A stretch of DNA of 64,000 bases, taken from NCBI GenBank assembly GCA_022749755.1, contig CM040447.1:9914087-9978086 (forward strand). The letters run 5' to 3'. Shown here piece by piece: positions 58,294 to 64,000 of the stretch. This stretch comes from Azadirachta indica. Taxonomy: Eukaryota > Streptophyta > Magnoliopsida > Sapindales > Meliaceae. The notes under the pieces were generated by a model, which did not search any database, had not been told where the DNA came from, and saw nothing but the letters and a program-made list of their open reading frames with translations. Positions within the stretch are counted from its first letter, which is position 1; every line of letters starts with the position of its first letter. Position numbers and translations under genes: made by a program.

Positions 58294-61200
58294 ATGGATT
58301 TGTATGCAATCGAGGGTAATTTTATGCCAAAGCGAGAGCTATTAGCTGAGTGTGGCTCCAAAATACAACACACAAACAATAACAGATTGCTAATGGCCTG
58401 GGTTCGTCGAAAGATGAAGCGTTTTCTTGAATTCAAGGGTTGTAAGGTAAGATTTTAATGAAAAAGGAGTTTACATCTTTCGATTGAACTTTGTATGTTT
58501 CTTATTGGGTTTCATTCAAACAAATTTTGAATGTTGGATTGGTATTTATAATTAACCCTAGATCAATTGTTTTTGGGGGTTTCGATTTTGATGTTGCTTT
58601 AATGCTGCTGTGTGTGAGCATGTTTCTGGTCAATTTGTGAAGCTTGTGCAACTTCCTTTTTCTAGTTTTGATCTTGCTTCGAAGTTGCTGCTATGTGTGC
58701 ATGTTTCAAGTCAATTTGTAATTTTTTTCTGATTTTTTATCTTGCTTTGAGGTTGTCGGTATGTTTGTATATTTCAAGCCAATTTGTGATTTTTTTTTCC
58801 TAGTTTTGATCTTCCTTTGAATCTGCTACTATGTGTTGTATCTTTTAAGTCAATTTGTGATTTTCTTTTTTCTGATTTTGATCTTGCTTTGAAGCTACTG
58901 CTATGTGTGCATATTTCGAGTCACCTTTCAAACACTCACCCTACCCCTCATTCATTCTTATCCTTTGAATTCTTAATATAGAAAAAAGAAATTAAATAAA
59001 CAATGAATGATTTAAGGTAAGAATGAAAATGGGAAGCTATATACATAAAGAGATAAAATATTATACTATATAAATAAATAATAATTGAAGATGAAACGAA
59101 CGGTTGCATACTGAATATGCATGAGTTGGTGTCATTGTCCATATGATTAGTATTTTAATTAATTAATTTAAATTGTATTATAATTAATTAATTTAAATTA
59201 AAGTGATGAAAAGATATAATTATGTTGTGCTTTCATTTTGGATGGATGGATGGATGGATGGATGGATGGTTGGTATGTGTGTACATCAGTGCTATACACC
59301 CACTTTGATTCCTTCCCCTAGAAATACCTATATTTTATATTAGTCCTTTAAAAAAACTGCATTATAACAGTAAATAATATATTATAATCTATTCTATCTT
59401 CTTTTATTATATTTATATTTATATTTGCTAGTCCAAATTAGAGTCCAGTGAATCTTAAACCTTTGATTGACTTGTTGTTGATTTGGCCTAAGCTAAGTAG
59501 TTCAAGATTTGAAAAGTAAGTTTCAGGAAAATCTCACATGACATATGATATGTTCACATGCTATTATTGCTGAGTGACTGTTGTTGATCTAATTCACAAT
59601 TAGCTATTGGTTTTCATCTTAATTAATTGGTATCAAGATGGATTATTATCAAAACAGTATAGTTTTTGACACTAATAAAGATAATAATAATAATAATTCA
59701 GGTTGAATTATCAAAGTTAATTCTAAGTTTCTCCTGCCTGAGCTGCTGCTGTGTGTGCATCTTCAAAGGCAATTTGTGATTAGTGTTGATAAATGGTGGC
59801 AGTTTTGATGCTGATGCGTGTATGCACATTTCAAGTCATTTTGTTTAAATTTTTTCTGATTTTGAGTGTGCTTTGATACTGCTGTGTATGTGCATGTTAC
59901 AGGTCATTTGCTTTTATTTTTGTTGGTTTTGCTGATAGTCCTGTGTGTGCATGTATAACGTAGAATAGTCATTTATTTTTCCAATTTGAGTGTACTACAA
60001 GAAAAATGAACTGCCTTGGTACATATTCTATATCAAGTAAACTCTTTATTGACTTTTATTTTTGTGTCAACATAAGTCACCTCGACACATTTCAACTGTC
60101 ACAAGATATGACTCTTGAAATACGTGTCAAGAGGTACTAATACAATTTGTATCAAGAACTTTCAGCCAAATTTACAACTGTTGACATTTATTTGTTAGAA
60201 ATTTATAACTTTTTTAAATTGTTGAACTACAATTCTTATTCTGTGTCATAATAATCTTTTGGTATTATATTTGTCATTATTCAATCAATTTATTAGTTGA
60301 GTGTATACCTAATATCAAAATTAAAATAAATACTAAATATGAAAAAGGTTTTATTAATAATATATTAATTGAATACTGAAGTACATTAATATCCAAAATT
60401 CATAGAAGAAATACATAATATCCAAAAATGTATCACAATTACTACACTAATTCACAAATCCAATAAATTATACAACACATGTATTGCTGGTGTGTAACAT
60501 ATACATTAGGTAAATTGTAACCTTTTGGGCTAACTCCAAATTTCCAATAAATTTAGTAAATGTAGCCTGTACCAAAAAATAATAAATTTTTAAATAAAAA
60601 ATAATATAAAACATAAGAAATATCTCATATGCATCTAAAAAATTAAATAGAATAGGTAATAAAGTGAACATTTTTATGATATAATTATTATTTTTGTCAA
60701 AAGCATGCATCTTTTCAAATCTAAGAATAAAACATTCTTATAAAAAGTAAAGCAAACAAAACTACAAATATAAATTAAGAATTATGTACACCAATTTCTC
60801 ATTTTCAATTAAAAGATCCAAACGTACAAAACTTTTCAACTTAAATCAAGGAACAAGGAACCTAACAAGTATTTGAATGGAAGTTTAGAATCAATGCGCA
60901 CAACAAAATTCTAGATTTTCTTTAGTACTCTAATCTGTGCCCAATTTGTAAAGAAGTAATAATATCTCAACTAATTTTAAATTTCGTATATATATTAGTC
61001 AGTATATCCTCCATTATATTACATAATCTTGGATAAATTTGATTAAGTGCCAAGTCAAAAGCAGATGAGACAACTTCTTAAAATAAATTAAGAATGGACT
61101 TAAAAATAAATTTGAAAGCTACTCATAGTTAGAGGAAAAAATATCAAGACGTTACAAAACAATAGATCTGCAAGTTAGTAATTTGAGTATTTGTGTAAGA

Positions 61201-63975
61201 AATAATTACTTATGTTATAGTAATTCCAAAACCTGCAATTTTGATGAAACTGATTAAATCTGCAATTCTGCTATACTTTGCCATGAAGATTTTACCAACC
61301 CATTGGTCTGGTTTTAAAAATATGAGAGTTATTTAGTGTAGAATTAAAGAAAATACAGTATAATTCAATCCCAAGATGTAATAAAATCCAAATAGTATGT
61401 ATATTCTAACCAAGTTTATCAGCAAACAAGCAGAACAAGAAAGAAAGATTCAAGAAGACAAGAGTACCTGAAGCTGATTAGGTAAAGCTGAGAATATCAA
61501 TTTGAGCTTGCAAACAAGAACCAAGTTAAAAAACTCAATCAACAACAATTGCTCTATATGAAATGACACATTCAAGTACAAGATTGAATAAATTATAGAA
61601 AACCTGATAGCATCTTCTTGGATCAAACTAAGGGTCATTGAAAAGTTTAGCTTCTTGCAGAGTAACACCTTTCTCAATTCCCAAAAACGGAGAATACTCT
61701 ATGGTTTAACAACAATAAGTGCACCACACACACACACACACACACACACACAATAATACTCTATGGTTCATATATATATATATATATATATAAGAATAAT
61801 ACAATTTCTATGGCCATAATAATCTATTAATTTTTTAAAAAAAAAGAGAGAAAAGAAAAATAAATGAATATACTTTAATTTCATGTATTGAATACTTATG
61901 AAATAAAGTGGGTTGAAAAGACAATGTTGTATTTAGTTGCAAGAAAATTAAGTGAATTAGTAATATCCAACTAATACTTTAAAACAATTTACACTATACA
62001 AAGAAAGTAACTGTAATTTTCCATGAAGATTAAAAGAATACCTCAGCTGAGGTCCCCTTTCATTTTGCAGCTCCATTAATTCATGTAACTATAGAATTTT
62101 TGTTTCATTTACTACACCCAAGGTTTTAGGAAGTATAAACTTATTTTATCAATCTTGAAGTGATAAACTTAATGTTTAAGTTGAATAACCAGTACTAAGA
62201 ACCAAAATAGAAAAATATAATCAACTAGCAATTGAAAGCTAGAACACTTAAGATTCCAATAACGAAAGCAAGATAGGATGACAATAGGTTGAAAACATTT
62301 TTTCCAAGTAAATGGCAAAAATGAAAAATCCAAAACTATTTCTGGATGAACTTCTACAATTCTATTGTCCTTGACAAGTAAACTCATTGCTTTCAATGAT
62401 AAAACACAAAAAACTCTATCAATACCATTGTTCTATTTTTTTCCATTAATTTATGAACCTAATATACCATTAGCCTAGAAACAAGTTACCCTCACAAGCT
62501 GTTTATCCAAGACTATATTAATTGAGTATTTGATGAACTCTCGCATCTTTGTTACCCTTAAATGCCAAATGGAAGATGAATATGAGATTCATAAAAATAA
62601 TTTCAAAATTTTTTAAGGGAAATTGCATTAAGCAATGAATTTTGTCTCTATTATATAAAGGTGCAAATAGAGGTGTTTAAAATATTTAAACCATCTACAT
62701 TTTTAATCCAAAAATTTTTCTCTATTAATCTATTTAAATAGTAACCATATTGCAGTTGTCCTCTTGTCATGAAGATAAAAAAATACAAATAATTGCTCAA
62801 AGAAAAATGTACATGAAAATTACCAATAAATTGAAAACTAATGACTCAGTATTCCCCCACTAGAACCAATTAGATGAAACTCAATCTTTGTATTCAAACC
62901 TAGTAATCTTTTTTATCCAAGTATTCAACATTGTGGACAAGATGAATAAGGCAAAATTAAAAAATCCAAAATTACCAAACACCAGAACATCCAACAAAAG
63001 AAACTGAACAAATGAAGCAATTGAGAAGAATAAGGAGAAAAGGATGAAGATAATCTCCATCATGAAGAAAGAAAATCAATAAATAATTATAGAAAGAAAG
63101 GAAAAGGAAAATCCAAGAATTTCGGTTTCATGGTAACGTCTAATAATAAATTAGGTAAGTTATAAAGAGAGCACCTTAACAGCGGTAGCAATAGCTTCAA
63201 TAATGGCATCAAGAGCAGAGGCTAGTGTGCCCAGCCCAATCGAAGGCATCTTAGCTTCTGTGTTCACTTTGAAGAAACAATTTCTTAAACCATTCGTATC
63301 TGAATAAAAGCACAGTTCAATTCAATTTAAAAACTTTAATGCCATTGACAAAGAGATTTGACGACCAATAAACAATGAAAGCTTTGATGAGATTAATGCT
63401 AAGGTTGAGGCTAATGAGAAAGAGATTGAAGAAGGGTGAAGAGAGACGGCAATGAAGAGACATGGGTGGAGAGACTGTGGTGATGAGTTATTGATGGAAT
63501 TGAAAGAAAAAAAGAGTTAGGGTTTCAAATTAAGGAGAATGAAATTTGGTTAAGTTTAAAGTAGTTACTAAAGTGCATAGAGAAAGGTTTTTTTTTTTTT
63601 TTTTTTTTATTCTTTCAAAATGTCGTCATTTCATCTGGTCACTCCGACGTTGTTTATTAAACCAATTACGTCTGACTAATATATATCAAAAATACCTGAC
63701 GCATTTTTCAATGTGTCAAACCTGTGCCAATAAATACAACTAAAGTAAAATGTGCCATGCAATGGTCAAGAATTTATAATACCTAAATTAAGCATCAAAC
63801 TCTTTTGTCAAGTTAACTCTTTCTTGTAGTCAATAAACAACAACGTGCTACTGTTTGGTTGGTGTTGAGGCCATTTTTTTTTTTATTTTTTCAGATCTTT
63901 GGCATTGATATTTTGTTGATTTGGCAGGATGAGGAGCTCGAAGATGCAATGAATGGTGTTTTTGGGGCTGCTTGA
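58294..63975 (+). CDS. Candidate small two-exon gene, unrecognised (tentative)
   Basis: A 51-codon stretch at 58294-58446 begins MDLYAIEGNFMPKRELLAEC, ends in a basic segment (VRRKMKRFLEFKGCK) and meets a good donor AAG|GTAAG. At the far end a T-rich tract and CAG acceptor precede DEELEDAMNGVFGAA and a stop (63928-63975), in matching phase. An upstream acceptor before IFGIDILLIWQ is also in frame. If joined, the product is only 66-78 residues; middle exons may be missed. The long intervening region has intron-like T-rich repeats and a CACTA insertion. I recognise no family, and pairing the two exons is inference. Confidence 0.25.
58560..58932. repeat. Diverged tandem repeat, five units of about 65-90 bp
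   Basis: Units carry the pattern TTTTGATCTTGCTTTGAAG, then GCTGCTATGTGTGCAT, then TTTCAAGTCAATTTGTGATT, T-rich spacer. Further diverged units lie at about 59735-59985, separated by unrelated AT-rich DNA. The last unit is next to the CACTA left end. Confidence 0.75.
58933..59734. other. AT-rich stretch between the two blocks of tandem repeats
   Basis: No gene. Holds a (GGAT)n microsatellite at about 59241-59268 and palindromic TTAATTAATTAATTTAAATT runs near 59155-59200. It may be a later insertion into the repeat array, but I could not define its edges. Confidence 0.45.
59993..63831. mobile_element. CACTA-type DNA transposon, non-autonomous or decayed
   Basis: The left end (T)ACTACAAGAAAAATGAAC and right end (reverse) (G)ACTACAAGAAAGAG match the CACTACAAGAAA terminus of En/Spm elements apart from the first base. 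Subterminal GTGTCA/TGACAC-like motifs cluster near both ends (about 60060-60190 and 63640-63730), as CACTA transposase sites do. No TNP2-type transposase frame was found in 3.8 kb. The expected 3-bp duplication is not evident (GTG versus AAT). Contains (CA)n at about 61725-61752 and (TA)n at about 61769-61791. 63170-63260 holds an exon-like reverse-strand frame (MPSIGLGTLASALDAIIEAI), possibly captured host sequence. Confidence 0.7.
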
Positions 63976-64000
63976 TTTGTGTATGGTAATTGTAAGAAGT

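Noticed and set aside
58948..59142. Short hydrophobic frames in AT-rich DNA (e.g. also 7762-7953, 60468-60710, 62881-63063) as membrane peptides
   Set aside because: Expected by chance in AT-rich sequence. No start context, homology or conservation is visible.

Overview
This window is nuclear DNA of a flowering plant, most likely a core eudicot. It is very AT-rich, its one clear host gene family is UGT85 (family 1 UDP-glycosyltransferases with the usual single phase-1 intron), and most of the rest is plant transposable elements: Ty1/copia, Ty3/gypsy, an Athila/Tat-type gypsy element, a TRIM, MULEs, CACTA and hAT-like remnants. A patch of rearranged plastid DNA is also present. I cannot fix the genus from sequence alone.

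The backbone is a decayed tandem array of UGT85-like genes, all on the minus strand. Copy A (244-3243) has intact splice sites and coding frame, but a 1.03-kb TRIM retrotransposon sits in its PSPG sugar-donor box. Copy B (8601-15246) carries stops and frameshifts and a 4.9-kb gypsy element in its intron. Copy C (about 34765-35217) is a lone, mutated exon 1 cut off near an Athila/Tat LTR. Copy D (41115-42881) is the only intact member and encodes 479 residues. A fifth, gene-less upstream region (49050-49790) resembles the promoter of copy D. All four genes keep the same TATA-box block about 70-85 bp before the start codon.

The spaces between the copies are mobile DNA. 4.3-8.6 kb holds an 82-bp triplicated repeat and a probable degenerate hAT element. 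16.4-20.6 kb holds a copia element nested in an older copia fragment; a related unoccupied copy of that site lies at 50.5-50.9 kb. 22-26.7 kb is the 5' half of another copia element. About 26.9-34.4 kb is an Athila/Tat-type element on the minus strand. 35.6-40.8 kb holds two MULEs with near-perfect 9-bp target duplications and a third foldback element between them. 46-47.7 kb is a mosaic of petA, atpB and ycf2 fragments. 50.2-56.5 kb is an old minus-strand copia element holding a microsatellite, a foldback MITE and a second full TRIM copy. 60-63.8 kb is a CACTA-type element lying in what may be an intron of a small unrecognised gene (58.3-64 kb).

I found no RNA gene, CRISPR array or new enzymatic system. 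The most notable points are the TRIM family (two full-length copies, same LTR stem-loop in all four LTRs, 4-bp target duplications, tRNA-iMet primer site), its insertion into an otherwise intact UGT gene, and the series of CAG-to-TAG type stops in the dead gypsy element.
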